Shown here: piece after piece, positions 1 to 9,267 of the stretch | Numbering within the stretch: position 1 is the first letter of the stretch | How the letters are laid out: every line of letters starts with the position of its first letter | Assembly (NCBI RefSeq): GCF_018688355.1 | Contig: NZ_CP061317.1 | Span: forward strand, 186,001 to 250,000 | DNA length: 64,000 nucleotides | From: Polynucleobacter sp. AP-Elch-400A-B2 | Lineage (GTDB): Bacteria > Pseudomonadota > Gammaproteobacteria > Burkholderiales > Burkholderiaceae | Direction: 5' to 3' | Notes under the pieces: model-generated | Database searches by the model: none | The model's input: only the letters and a program-made list of their open reading frames with translations | Told to the model about the DNA's origin: nothing | Made by a program: the position numbers and the translations under genes

Positions 1-1
1 A

Positions 2-1705
2 GCCCCTTCAGACGCTGAGGTGGTATCGCACAAACTCATGGTGCGCGCCGGTTTAATTCGTAAGCTCAGTGCAGGCATTTACAACTATTTACCCTTGGGT
101 TTGAAGTCTATTCGCAAGGTTGAAAATATTATTCGCGAAGAAATGAATCGCGCTGGTGCTATTGAGTTGCTCATGCCAATGATTCAACCTGCAGAGTTAT
201 GGCAAGAGACCGGTCGCTGGGAAAAGATGGGCCCAGAATTGCTACGCATCAAAGATCGCCATGATCGCGATTTTTTAATTCAGCCAACCTCTGAAGAGGT
301 GGTGACAGATTTAGCGCGAAACGAAATTAAGAGTTACAAACAACTCCCGGTGAATTTTTATCAAATTCAGACGAAGTTCCGCGACGAGCGCCGCCCACGT
401 TTTGGAATTATGCGTGGACGCGAGTTCAGTATGAAAGATGCTTACTCCTTTGATCGTGATGCTGAGGGTCTGAAGAAGTCCTATCAAATCATGTTTGATG
501 CTTACACACGTATTTTTAAACGTATGGGTTTGAATTTCCGTGCAGTCACAGCAGATAACGGCGCTATTGGTGGATCGGGCAGTCAAGAGTTTCATGTAAT
601 CGCCGATACCGGTGAAGATGCCATTGTGTATTGCCCGAATTCGGATTACGCCGCCAATCTTGAGGCTGCTGAATCGGTCTCATTGATTGGTACACGTGGT
701 GCTGCAGCTCATGCACTATCTAAAGTTGCGACACCAAATCAAACAAACTGTGCAGAGGTTGCCAAGTTTTTAAACTTACCATTAGAGCAAACTGTGAAGT
801 CCTTGCTATTTGCTGCCGATCAAGCAAAAGGTCCAGTAAAATTATTTATGGTGCTAGTGCGTGGTGACCACGAGCTTAATGAAATCAAGGCGAGCAAGAT
901 TCCTGGTATGACAGAGTCACGCTTTGCCAGTGAAGCTGAGATCAAGCAAGCCTGTAACGCACCAGCTGGCTATTTAGGTCCAGTTGGAGTTACTGCTGAT
1001 GTAACCGTAGTCGCAGATCGTACCGTTGCCAATATGGCTGACTTTGTATGCGGCGCTAATGATATTGGGCATCACTTAACCGGTGTGAACTGGGGCCGTG
1101 ATTTGCAAGAGCCTTTGGTGATGGATTTGCGTAATGCTGTGGCGGGAGATCCTTCGCCTGATGGCAAAGGGGTTGTCGATATTTGCCGCGGCATCGAAGT
1201 AGGTCATGTATTCCAATTGGGTACGCGTTACTCTGAGGCGATGGGCTGTACTTACCTAGATCAGCAAGGCAAAGCACAGCCGATGGTGATGGGTTGTTAT
1301 GGCATTGGTGTAACTCGCTTATTAGGCGCTGCAATTGAGCAGGGCAATGATGAGCGTGGAATCATTTGGCCGATTTCGATGGCGCCATTTGAAGTAGTGA
1401 TCTGCCCAATGGGCTACGACAAGTCAGAGGCAGTGAAAGCTGCTGCCGATCAATTACATGATGAATTAATTACTGCTGGAGTAGATGTAGTACTCGACGA
1501 CCGTGGCGAAAGACCAGGCGCGATGTTTGCTGATTGGGAGCTTATTGGCGTTCCGTTCCGTGTCGTGATTGGTGATCGCGGTCTTGCAGATGCTCAAGTG
1601 GAATTGAAGGGACGTACTGATGCTGAATCAGAAAATATTCCACTGGCAGAAATTAAAGCAAAAGTGATTGCTGCAGTTGCTGCAGCTAAGAAACTCGTTT
1701 CTTAA
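2..1705 (+). CDS. proS: Prolyl-tRNA synthetase, 5'-truncated by the window edge
   Basis: Charges tRNA-Pro with proline in the cytoplasm. The reading frame is open from base 2 (residues APSDAEVVSHKL), matching the family N-terminus, so only roughly the first dozen codons are missing. The GTG at 20 is internal. Class II synthetase motif 2 (FRDERRPRFG, about nt 377-405) and motif 3 (GIGVTRLLGA, about nt 1303-1332) are present. Between them sits the bacterial-type editing insertion (about nt 700-1090). The anticodon-binding domain forms the C-terminus. It converges on ffh with only 18 bp between the two stop codons, and I see no hairpin terminator there. Confidence 0.95.
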   Translation, partial: APSDAEVVSHKLMVRAGLIRKLSAGIYNYLPLGLKSIRKVENIIREEMNRAGAIELLMPMIQPAELWQETGRWEKMGPELLRIKDRHDRDFLIQPTSEEVVTDLARNEIKSYKQLPVNFYQIQTKFRDERRPRFGIMRGREFSMKDAYSFDRDAEGLKKSYQIMFDAYTRIFKRMGLNFRAVTADNGAIGGSGSQEFHVIADTGEDAIVYCPNSDYAANLEAAESVSLIGTRGAAAHALSKVATPNQTNCAEVAKFLNLPLEQTVKSLLFAADQAKGPVKLFMVLVRGDHELNEIKASKIPGMTESRFASEAEIKQACNAPAGYLGPVGVTADVTVVADRTVANMADFVCGANDIGHHLTGVNWGRDLQEPLVMDLRNAVAGDPSPDGKGVVDICRGIEVGHVFQLGTRYSEAMGCTYLDQQGKAQPMVMGCYGIGVTRLLGAAIEQGNDERGIIWPISMAPFEVVICPMGYDKSEAVKAAADQLHDELITAGVDVVLDDRGERPGAMFADWELIGVPFRVVIGDRGLADAQVELKGRTDAESENIPLAEIKAKVIAAVAAAKKLVS

Positions 1706-1723
1706 ATCAAACAGTTTTAACTA

Positions 1724-3106
1724 TTATTTTTTAAAGAGTCCGCCAATACCTTTGGCGGCTCCTTTAGCTGCCATGGATGCCATAGTGCGCGCCATCTTGC
1801 CGCCCTTAAACTGCTTCATCATGGTTTGCATTTGCTCAAACTGTGCCAGCAGGCGATTCACTTCTTGAACCTCAACGCCTGCACCAGCTGCTATACGACG
1901 TTTTCGAGTTGCTTTTAGTAATTCAGGTTTTGCACGCTCTTTTGGTGTCATGCTATCAATAATACCGCGCATGCGTTTGGTTTGTTTGTCGGCAGCACTC
2001 AAATTTGTTTTGGAGGCTGCTTGTGCCATATGACTTGGTAGCTTATCCATCAAGCTGGCCATCCCGCCCATTTGTTGCATTTGTGCAAGTTGATCTCGGA
2101 AGTCACCTAGATCAAATCCGCCTTTAGAAATCTTGCTCGCTAGCTTTTCTGCTTTGGCAACGTCGACGTTTTGTTGGGCTTGCTCAACTAAAGCAAGAAT
2201 ATCGCCCATGCCCAAAATACGGCTTGCCATTCTCTCGGCATCAAATGCTTCGAGGCCATCCATTTTTTCGGCAACACCAATGAACTTGAGTGGTACTCCA
2301 GTGACCTGACGCACTGAAAGCGCTGCACCACCGCGTGAATCACCATCTAACTTGGTAAGAATGACACCGGTAAGTGGAAGTGCTTCATGGAAAGCTTTAG
2401 CGGTATTAACAGCATCTTGACCTAGCATGGCATCAACAACAAACAGTGTTTCAATTGGATTGAGGTTGGCATGCAAGGCTTTGATTTCTTGCATGAGCGC
2501 TTCATCAATGCCGAGACGACCCGCCGTATCTACTAGCAGCACATCAAAGTAATGGCGGCGTGCCCAATCTAGAGCGGCAGCAGCAATTTCACTCGGCTTT
2601 TGATTGATGTTGCTTGGGAAAAATTCAGCACCAACTTGTTTGCTGACAGTTTCTAGCTGCTCGATGGCTGCAGGACGATAGACGTCACAAGAGACGGTGA
2701 GGACTTTCTTTTTCTTCTTTTCTTGCAAAAACTTGGCCAACTTACCAACCGAGGTAGTTTTTCCTGCGCCCTGTAAGCCGGCCATCAGAATTACTGCTGG
2801 TGGTTGGGTTGCTAGATTCAGTTCGCCACTTTGGGTAGCGTCACCACGCATGACTTGAGCCAGTTCACGCTGAACAACACCAACCAGCGCTTGCCCTGGG
2901 CTGAGGCTTCCAACCACTTCCTCTCCGAGGGCTTTAAATTTAATTTGTTCTAGTAAGGATTTAACTACTGGAAGCGCAACATCGGCCTCTAATAAGGCCA
3001 GGCGGATCTCCCGGAGCATTTCTGCGGTGTTCGCCTCAGTGAGGCGAGCTTGCCCCCGCATTGTTTTAACAACACGAGATAGGCGATCGGTGAGATTCTC
3101 AAGCAT
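1724..3106 (-). CDS. ffh: Signal recognition particle protein Ffh
   Basis: The SRP54 GTPase binds 4.5S RNA and signal sequences and delivers ribosome-nascent chains to FtsY at the inner membrane. The 460 residues are the usual length. The N domain is followed by the G domain with P-loop GLQGAGKTT (110-118), DTAGRL (193-198) and TKLDGDSRGG (251-260). The C-terminal M domain is rich in methionine (MQQMGGMASLM, FEQMQTMMKQF) and ends in a basic tail. The gene is divergent from the CcsA-like gene with only 20 bp between start codons, so promoter elements must overlap coding sequence on one or both sides. Confidence 0.97.
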   Translation of the reverse strand: MLENLTDRLSRVVKTMRGQARLTEANTAEMLREIRLALLEADVALPVVKSLLEQIKFKALGEEVVGSLSPGQALVGVVQRELAQVMRGDATQSGELNLATQPPAVILMAGLQGAGKTTSVGKLAKFLQEKKKKKVLTVSCDVYRPAAIEQLETVSKQVGAEFFPSNINQKPSEIAAAALDWARRHYFDVLLVDTAGRLGIDEALMQEIKALHANLNPIETLFVVDAMLGQDAVNTAKAFHEALPLTGVILTKLDGDSRGGAALSVRQVTGVPLKFIGVAEKMDGLEAFDAERMASRILGMGDILALVEQAQQNVDVAKAEKLASKISKGGFDLGDFRDQLAQMQQMGGMASLMDKLPSHMAQAASKTNLSAADKQTKRMRGIIDSMTPKERAKPELLKATRKRRIAAGAGVEVQEVNRLLAQFEQMQTMMKQFKGGKMARTMASMAAKGAAKGIGGLFKK

Positions 3107-3126
3107 TTATCGATTAGACTTTCTAG

Positions 3127-3975
3127 ATGGATATTTTAGGTTACTCAAGCTTGGACTGGCTCCCTTCTGCACTTTATTTGCTCCTTTTGGTCTTTTTGGG
3201 TTCGCAGCCCAAGGGAAAGATTGAATCTCCGGCTTTTACAGGCTTGGTTCAGGCATTGATCCTATTGATTTTGTTGGTGCATGGATTTGAGCTGCACAAC
3301 TCGGTCTTCACACCCGAGGGATTTGTATTTGGTTTTGCTCAGGATCTTTCACTAATTGCTTGGGTGGGCCTCGCGTTTTACTGGTTTCAGTCGTGGTTTC
3401 TACCGATTTCCAGTTTGCGCTGGCTTGTCTTATGTTTTGCTCTGGTTTGCTCTGTAATGCCAGTGATGTTTTCCGGCACCTTGATTTCTCCAAAGGCGGT
3501 ATCTGATCCTTGGTTTAAGGGGCACTTTATTGTTGCTACTATTTCAGTTGGATTATTGAGTTTGGCAGCGATGCATGCCATGTTAATGAGTGTTCAGGAT
3601 CGCGCGTTACACCGTCAGCTTGCCATCATCCCTAATAGCCGCATCTCTCACTGGTTAGAAGATTTGCCGCCACTGATGGCAATGGAAAGTCTCCTGTTTA
3701 ACTTACTCTATGTGGGTGTTGCACTGTTAAGTTTGACAGTATTTTCTGGACTCCTCTTCTCGCAAACGCTATTTGGTAAGCCACTTGTTTTCGACCACAA
3801 AACTATTTTTGCGTTGATCTCCTGGATCTTATTTTCTGGCCTTCTAATAGCCCGTTGGCGTGTTGGTTTACGTGGGCGCGTCGCTGTTCGTTGGGTCTTG
3901 AGCGCTTATGCCGCCTTGCTTCTGGCCTATGTTGGCAGTCGATTTGTGTTGGAAGTGATTCTTCAGAGAGTATGA
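3127..3975 (+). CDS. ccsA: CcsA/YpjD-type cytochrome c assembly family membrane protein
   Basis: A 282-residue polytopic inner-membrane protein with about eight hydrophobic segments. It has conserved-looking histidines in membrane-adjacent positions (near residue 52, KGHF near 132, FDHK near 222). It resembles the small CcsA/HemX-like proteins (PF01578) that lie next to ffh in many Burkholderiales. The exact role of this short branch is unclear: haem handling for cytochrome c is the family association, but the large System II CcsA is longer, so direct haem ligation is not assured. It starts 20 bp from divergent ffh. The AmpD fusion gene begins 4 bp after its stop, which suggests co-transcription. 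Confidence 0.8.
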   Translation: MDILGYSSLDWLPSALYLLLLVFLGSQPKGKIESPAFTGLVQALILLILLVHGFELHNSVFTPEGFVFGFAQDLSLIAWVGLAFYWFQSWFLPISSLRWLVLCFALVCSVMPVMFSGTLISPKAVSDPWFKGHFIVATISVGLLSLAAMHAMLMSVQDRALHRQLAIIPNSRISHWLEDLPPLMAMESLLFNLLYVGVALLSLTVFSGLLFSQTLFGKPLVFDHKTIFALISWILFSGLLIARWRVGLRGRVAVRWVLSAYAALLLAYVGSRFVLEVILQRV

Positions 3976-3979
3976 CGTT

Positions 3980-4795
3980 TTGATTAAGTGGCTTCTATTC
4001 ATTGCTGGCGCAGGTGCTTTATACCTTTGGATAAAAGGGAAAAAACAAACAAAGCTCAATACAGATGAGGCCGCCAAGATAAAAGCCGAGCGAAGCAAAG
4101 TGGTTGAGCCGGAGGTGATTGTCCAATGCCACCATTGCTCTGTGCATCTTCCAAGGCCTGAAGCGATCATGCAGGAGGCGCGCTTCTATTGTTCGCAAGA
4201 GCATCTCGATAGCTTGGACGCCCAAGGCTGGCTTGGTTCGGCTGCTTGGCATATGTCACCCAACCAAGATATGCGACCGGAGGGCCTTGTACCGGACCTA
4301 ATGGTGATCCATCACATCAGCCTTCCACCCGGTGGATTCGTCGATAACAATTCCACCCAATTTATCGTAGATTTTTTTCAAAATAAGCTGGATTCTTCCT
4401 TACATCCCTATTTTGAAGAAATTGCCGATCAAAAGGTATCCAGCCATTTTTTGATTTCTCGCCGTGGCGAGGTCTTTCAGTTCGTATCCACCCATAACAA
4501 AGCCTGGCACGCCGGCGCCTCATCTTTTTTGGGGCGAGAAAAGTGCAATGATTTTTCGATTGGTATCGAGCTAGAGGGGGATGGCGATCATCCCTTTGAA
4601 GATATTCAGTACTCCGCCTTGGCTAAATTAAGCTCCCAAATACAATCCGTTTACCTCAATCTTCAATTTGCTGGGCACAGCGATATTGCCCCGGGTAGAA
4701 AAGCTGACCCAGGCAAGCAGTTTGATTGGAAGAAGTTTCAGGGTAAAAACAACATTCCTGTCGAAAAATTACCCTTTGGTTTAAATACGCGTTAG
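3980..4795 (+). CDS. ampD: Zinc-ribbon (PP0621-like) module fused to 1,6-anhydro-N-acetylmuramyl-L-alanine amidase AmpD
   Basis: AmpD cleaves the amide bond in cytoplasmic anhydromuropeptides during murein recycling. The protein has 271 residues, whereas AmpD alone is about 180-190. Residues 3-19 form a hydrophobic segment. Residues 50-75 form a zinc-ribbon-like knuckle (C50, C53, C71, H75) like the small PP0621-type proteins. From about residue 90 the AmpD domain runs to the end, with zinc ligands H111, H233 and D243 and catalytic E197 (IGIELEG) in place. The start is TTG; the ATG at 3972 opens only a three-codon frame. The membrane segment may anchor the amidase, which would be unusual. It sits 4 bp after the CcsA-like gene. 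Confidence 0.88.
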   Translation: MIKWLLFIAGAGALYLWIKGKKQTKLNTDEAAKIKAERSKVVEPEVIVQCHHCSVHLPRPEAIMQEARFYCSQEHLDSLDAQGWLGSAAWHMSPNQDMRPEGLVPDLMVIHHISLPPGGFVDNNSTQFIVDFFQNKLDSSLHPYFEEIADQKVSSHFLISRRGEVFQFVSTHNKAWHAGASSFLGREKCNDFSIGIELEGDGDHPFEDIQYSALAKLSSQIQSVYLNLQFAGHSDIAPGRKADPGKQFDWKKFQGKNNIPVEKLPFGLNTR

Positions 4796-4811
4796 GCCTC
4801 TAAACTAGTAT

Positions 4812-4833
4812 GTGAGCACACGCTCACTTTCTT
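4812..4833 (+). terminator. Candidate weak terminator after ampD
   Basis: A perfect 6-bp stem (GTGAGC, loop ACAC, GCTCAC) is followed by TTTCTT, 16 bp after the ampD stop codon. The stem is short and the T-tract interrupted, so this is only a candidate. A second hairpin (GCCCTTT/AAAGGGC) lies just downstream but has no T-tract. Confidence 0.3.
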
Positions 4834-4950
4834 GCCCTTTGACTAAAAGGGCCACAAAAACTGCACCAAAATAAGCCCTAATTTCTAGAGAATATAGGGA
4901 AAAATACTTATAAATATCCGTGAGAAATGACTTACTAATTTCTAAATATT

Positions 4951-4966
4951 TCCCTATACTTAGTGA
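4951..4966 (+). promoter_or_regulatory. NrdR box 1 (distal) upstream of nrdA
   Basis: TCCCTATACTTAGTGA carries the CTA-N4-TAG core of the NrdR box. Its core begins exactly 31 bp before that of the second box, matching the three-helical-turn spacing known for paired NrdR sites ahead of ribonucleotide reductase operons. NrdR is the ATP/dATP-sensing repressor of nrd genes. The nrdR gene itself is not in this window. Confidence 0.7.
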
Positions 4967-4981
4967 TAAATGCTCTTCGAG

Positions 4982-4997
4982 ACACTAGATGTAGTGT
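4982..4997 (+). promoter_or_regulatory. NrdR box 2 (proximal) upstream of nrdA
   Basis: ACACTAGATGTAGTGT is a near-perfect inverted repeat (ACACTA N4 TAGTGT) close to the NrdR consensus, 70 bp before the nrdA start codon. Together with box 1, 31 bp upstream, it predicts NrdR repression of nrdAB. I could not assign -35 and -10 elements with confidence in the AT-rich sequence around the boxes. Confidence 0.78.
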
Positions 4998-5067
4998 TTT
5001 AGTACAGCAATACCTTATTGTTTTTAATGATTTTTTGTCCAAATAACTATATATAAGCAGGAAAAAT

Positions 5068-8034
5068 ATGACATACGCCAACCCTCAGGCAGCGGGACAG
5101 ACTGCCGGCACAAATAATCCAGGGATAAGTTCGTCCGAATCGATGAATCAATCCCCATCTGCTAGCTTTGTTGCTGGTGGCGTGGGAGGTGGCCAAGCTA
5201 CCCAATTATCCGATTACAAAATCATTCGCCGAAATGGTTCAGTGGTGGCGTTTGAGCCATCCAAAATCGCCATTGCGGTTACAAAAGCATTTTTAGCAGT
5301 TAATGGCGGTCAAGGCGCTGCTTCTGCACGTGTACGTGAGCAGGTTGAGCAGCTCACCCACGCAGTAGTTCGTGCTTTATTGCGTAGTCGGCCAAATGGC
5401 GGTACTTTCCATATCGAGGATATTCAAGATCAAGTGGAGTTGGCGTTGATGCGGAGTGGTGAGCACAACGTTGCTCGTGCATATGTTCTTTATCGTGAAA
5501 AGCGCAATCAAGAACGTGCTGCACAGCAGACCACTGCACAAGAAACTGAATCATCCCTTCAAGCTAATGAGCCAGGTTTGAAGGTATTAGACAACGGTGT
5601 TGAGAAGTTTTTGGATATGGCGGCCTTGCGCACCATTATCGAGGCTGCCTGTGAAGGCCTTGGCAATAATATTGATGCAAGCCCAATCATTACTGAAACT
5701 ATCAAAAATTTGTACGATGGCGTACCAATGGCTCAGGTGTATGACTCCGCAATTTTGGCATCACGCACGTTGATTGAAAAAGATCCCGCATATAGTCAAG
5801 TAACTGCCCGTATCTTGATGCACGTGATTCGTAAGGAAATCCTCGGTCGCGAAGTATTGCAAGGCGATATGCAAGCAGAGTACGGCAGCTATTTTGCCAA
5901 GTACATCAATGAAGGTATTACTGCTGAGCTCTTAGACCCACGTATGCGTGATTTTGATTTACCAAGATTGGCTGCTGCTTTGAATGCAAGTCGTGACTTG
6001 CAATTCAACTACCTCGGTTTGCAAACTTTGTATGACCGTTATTTCTTGCACATTGAAGATCGCCGTATTGAAATGCCACAGGCATTCTTCATGCGCGTTG
6101 CAATGGGCTTGTCTTTGAATGAGTTAGATCGTGAGCGTCGTGCAATCGAGTTCTATGAAATCCTTTCTACATTTGATTTCATGTCCAGTACGCCAACCTT
6201 GTTTAACTCAGCGACTACACGTCCTCAGTTATCCAGCTGCTACTTGACAACGGTGGATGATGATCTTGAGGGTATCTACGAAGCTTTGAAGGAGAATGCT
6301 CTCCTGTCAAAGTTTGCTGGCGGTTTGGGTAATGACTGGACAAACGTACGTGCTTTGGGAAGCCATATCAAAGGCACTAACGGAAAGTCACAGGGTGTTG
6401 TTCCATTCTTAAAAGTGGTGAACGACACAGCGGTTGCGGTGAATCAAGGTGGTAAGCGTAAGGGTGCGGTTTGCGCCTACTTAGAGACGTGGCACTTAGA
6501 TATTGAAGAGTTCCTCGAGTTGCGTAAGAACACTGGTGATGATCGTCGCCGTACGCATGATATGAATACCTCAAACTGGATCCCTGACTTGTTCATGAAG
6601 CGCGTGATGGAAGGTGGTGATTGGACATTATTCTCGCCTTCAAATACACCTGATCTGCATGACAAATTCGGTAAGGCCTTTGAAGAAGCTTATGTCGCTT
6701 ACGAGAAAAAAGTAGATGCTGGTGAATTGAAACCATTCCGTCGCATTCCTGCGCAGCAATTGTGGCGCAAGATGTTGGGCATGTTGTTTGAAACTGGTCA
6801 CCCATGGATCACATTTAAAGATCCTTGCAATATTCGTAGCCCACAACAACATATTGGTGTAGTGCACTCTTCTAACTTGTGTACTGAGATCACTCTGAAC
6901 ACAAACGAGAGCGAGATTGCAGTTTGCAACTTGGGTTCTGTGAACTTGACAGCGCACATGACTACTGATGCATCCGGCAAGATGATTTTGGATCACGAGA
7001 AACTCCAAAAAACTATCCGCACTGCAATGCGTATGTTGGACAACGTGATTGACATTAACTACTACGCTGTTGCAAAAGCGCGCAACTCCAACTTGAAGCA
7101 CCGTCCAGTGGGTATGGGCATCATGGGCTTCCAAGATTGTCTGCACATGCAACGGATTCCTTACGCTAGCGATGAGGCAGTGAAGTTTGCTGATTCTTCA
7201 ATGGAAGCAGTTTGCTACTACGCCTATCAAGCATCCAATGAGTTGGCTGAAGAGCGTGGCGTTTACAGTACCTACAAAGGTTCATTATGGGATCGTGGCA
7301 TTCTTCCTCAAGACTCGGTGGCATTGTTGGCTGCAGAGAGAGGCGGATACCTTGAGGTGGATAGTTCCTCCACTATGAATTGGGATGGCTTACGTGCCCG
7401 CATTAAGCAGCACGGTATGCGCAACTCAAACTGCGTTGCGATCGCACCGACTGCAACAATTTCCAATATCATCGGTGTATCAGCCTGTATCGAGCCGACA
7501 TTCCAGAACTTGTTCGTAAAATCTAACCTCTCAGGTGAGTTCACCGTAGTAAACGAGTACTTGGTTCGTGATTTAAAAGATCGCGGCCTTTGGGATGAAG
7601 TCATGATTGCGGATTTGAAGTATTTTGACGGTACCTTATCCAAGATTGATCGTGTTCCACAAGATTTGCGTGATTTATATGCCACCGCATTTGAAGTGGA
7701 GCCAAGCTGGCTGGTTGAGGCCGCCTCTCGTCGTCAGAAGTGGATTGACCAGGCACAGTCACTCAACATTTACATGGGTGGCGCATCTGGTAAGAAATTG
7801 GATGACACGTACAAATTGGCATGGTTGCGTGGTTTAAAGACCACCTATTACCTCCGCACAATGGCTGCAACGCACGTGGAGAAGTCTACGGTTGCGAGTG
7901 GTCAGTTAAATGCGGTATCTAGTGGCGGTGGTGTGAATGGTACTGATGCAGCAGCAGCGCAAGAGTTAGATGGCCCTGCTTGCACAATGCGCCCTGGTGA
8001 TGCTGGATTTGAGGAATGTGAAGCATGTCAGTAA
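5068..8034 (+). CDS. nrdA: Class Ia ribonucleoside-diphosphate reductase, alpha subunit
   Basis: The catalytic subunit reduces ribonucleoside diphosphates to deoxyribonucleotides, using the radical made by NrdB. The 988 residues begin with a low-complexity leader of about 47 residues, then an ATP-cone (about 50-150) that carries the dATP overall-activity site. Active-site residues are visible: C391 (SSCYL) and C620 (AVCNLG) as the redox pair, N603/C605/E607 (NLCTE) as the radical site, Y927-Y928 for radical transfer, and C984/C987 at the extreme C-terminus for re-reduction by thioredoxin or glutaredoxin. The start has an upstream AGGA (AGCAGGAAAAAT-ATG). nrdB follows after 45 bp. Paired NrdR boxes lie upstream. 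Confidence 0.97.
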   Translation: MTYANPQAAGQTAGTNNPGISSSESMNQSPSASFVAGGVGGGQATQLSDYKIIRRNGSVVAFEPSKIAIAVTKAFLAVNGGQGAASARVREQVEQLTHAVVRALLRSRPNGGTFHIEDIQDQVELALMRSGEHNVARAYVLYREKRNQERAAQQTTAQETESSLQANEPGLKVLDNGVEKFLDMAALRTIIEAACEGLGNNIDASPIITETIKNLYDGVPMAQVYDSAILASRTLIEKDPAYSQVTARILMHVIRKEILGREVLQGDMQAEYGSYFAKYINEGITAELLDPRMRDFDLPRLAAALNASRDLQFNYLGLQTLYDRYFLHIEDRRIEMPQAFFMRVAMGLSLNELDRERRAIEFYEILSTFDFMSSTPTLFNSATTRPQLSSCYLTTVDDDLEGIYEALKENALLSKFAGGLGNDWTNVRALGSHIKGTNGKSQGVVPFLKVVNDTAVAVNQGGKRKGAVCAYLETWHLDIEEFLELRKNTGDDRRRTHDMNTSNWIPDLFMKRVMEGGDWTLFSPSNTPDLHDKFGKAFEEAYVAYEKKVDAGELKPFRRIPAQQLWRKMLGMLFETGHPWITFKDPCNIRSPQQHIGVVHSSNLCTEITLNTNESEIAVCNLGSVNLTAHMTTDASGKMILDHEKLQKTIRTAMRMLDNVIDINYYAVAKARNSNLKHRPVGMGIMGFQDCLHMQRIPYASDEAVKFADSSMEAVCYYAYQASNELAEERGVYSTYKGSLWDRGILPQDSVALLAAERGGYLEVDSSSTMNWDGLRARIKQHGMRNSNCVAIAPTATISNIIGVSACIEPTFQNLFVKSNLSGEFTVVNEYLVRDLKDRGLWDEVMIADLKYFDGTLSKIDRVPQDLRDLYATAFEVEPSWLVEAASRRQKWIDQAQSLNIYMGGASGKKLDDTYKLAWLRGLKTTYYLRTMAATHVEKSTVASGQLNAVSSGGGVNGTDAAAAQELDGPACTMRPGDAGFEECEACQ

Positions 8035-8079
8035 GCTTTTTGCTAACTGATATAGAAAAATAAGAATTAGGAGAAGCTT

Positions 8080-9267
8080 ATGTTGAATTGGGAAGAAGAA
8101 GTAGCCCCTGCGGTGGCTAAAGTTGGCTTAGCACCACAACCGGTATTTGCGGAGCCACAACGCCCACAAGCAGACCAGGTTGCGATTGTTGCTCCGCAGA
8201 ATGTGGAGTCCGCACCTGTGCAAGCCGCTGCATTGACTGGTGGCGCAGCTTTGCGTGTTAACGCTGCTGATAAGCGCGTGATTAATGCCAAGACTGACGT
8301 GAATCAGTTGGTTCCATTTAAATATAAGTGGGCTTGGGAGAAATACCTAGCTGGTTGCGCAAACCATTGGATGCCACAAGAGATCAACATGAACCGCGAT
8401 ATCGCGCTTTGGAAAGATCCTAATGGCTTGACTGAAGATGAGCGTCGCATCATTAAACGTAATCTTGGTTTCTTCACAACAGCGGATTCTTTAGCGGCAA
8501 ACAACATTGTTTTGGGTACTTATCGCCATATTACTGCTCCAGAATGCCGTCAATATTTATTGCGTCAGGCTTTTGAAGAGGCGATTCATACTCACGCCTA
8601 TCAATATATTGTGGAATCTTTGGGCTTAGACCAGAGCGAAATCTTCAATGCGTATAACGAAATTGAGTCTATTCGCGCTAAGGATCAGTTCTTAATTCCC
8701 TTTATTGATGTGTTGACTGACCCTAATTTCAAAACCGGGACATTAGAAACTGATCAAATGTTACTCAAATCATTGATCGTTTTTGCCTGCGTAATGGAAG
8801 GATTATTCTTTTATGTTGGTTTTACGCAAATACTTGCAATGGGTCGCCAAAACAAAATGACGGGTGCTGCTGAGCAGTATCAATACATCCTTCGTGATGA
8901 GTCTATGCACTGCAATTTTGGTATTGATTTAATTAATCAAATCAAGCTGGAGAACCCGCAGTTATGGACTTCTGCGTTCAAAGATGAGATCAAATCTATC
9001 TTCGAAAAAGCAGTGGAATTAGAGTACCGTTATGCAGAGGATACGATGCCTCGTGGAGTGCTCGGATTGAACGCGCCGATGTTCAAAGGTTACCTAAGAT
9101 ACATCTGTAATCGCAGATGTTTGCAAATAGGACTTGACGCGATGTTCCCAAATGAAGAGAATCCATTCCCATGGATGTCAGAAATGATTGATCTGAAAAA
9201 AGAGAGAAACTTTTTTGAGACACGCGTTATTGAGTATCAAACTGGCGGTGCGCTAAGTTGGGAATAA
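8080..9267 (+). CDS. nrdB: Class Ia ribonucleoside-diphosphate reductase, beta subunit
   Basis: The small subunit holds the di-iron/tyrosyl radical cofactor for NrdA. All ligands of the E. coli pattern can be assigned: D136, E167, H170 (E-x-x-H), E240, E274 and H277. The radical tyrosine is Y174, so this is not a tyrosine-less variant. The 395 residues include about 75 N-terminal residues rich in alanine, proline and valine before the conserved core. The ribosome site AGGAG lies about 7 bp before the ATG. Expression is probably from the NrdR-controlled nrdA promoter. The transcript likely ends at the hairpin at 9414-9447. Confidence 0.97.
   Translation: MLNWEEEVAPAVAKVGLAPQPVFAEPQRPQADQVAIVAPQNVESAPVQAAALTGGAALRVNAADKRVINAKTDVNQLVPFKYKWAWEKYLAGCANHWMPQEINMNRDIALWKDPNGLTEDERRIIKRNLGFFTTADSLAANNIVLGTYRHITAPECRQYLLRQAFEEAIHTHAYQYIVESLGLDQSEIFNAYNEIESIRAKDQFLIPFIDVLTDPNFKTGTLETDQMLLKSLIVFACVMEGLFFYVGFTQILAMGRQNKMTGAAEQYQYILRDESMHCNFGIDLINQIKLENPQLWTSAFKDEIKSIFEKAVELEYRYAEDTMPRGVLGLNAPMFKGYLRYICNRRCLQIGLDAMFPNEENPFPWMSEMIDLKKERNFFETRVIEYQTGGALSWE

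Noticed and set aside
6640..7152. 170-codon minus-strand frame inside nrdA
   Set aside because: It lies fully within a strongly conserved catalytic region of nrdA; composition is typical of a shadow frame.
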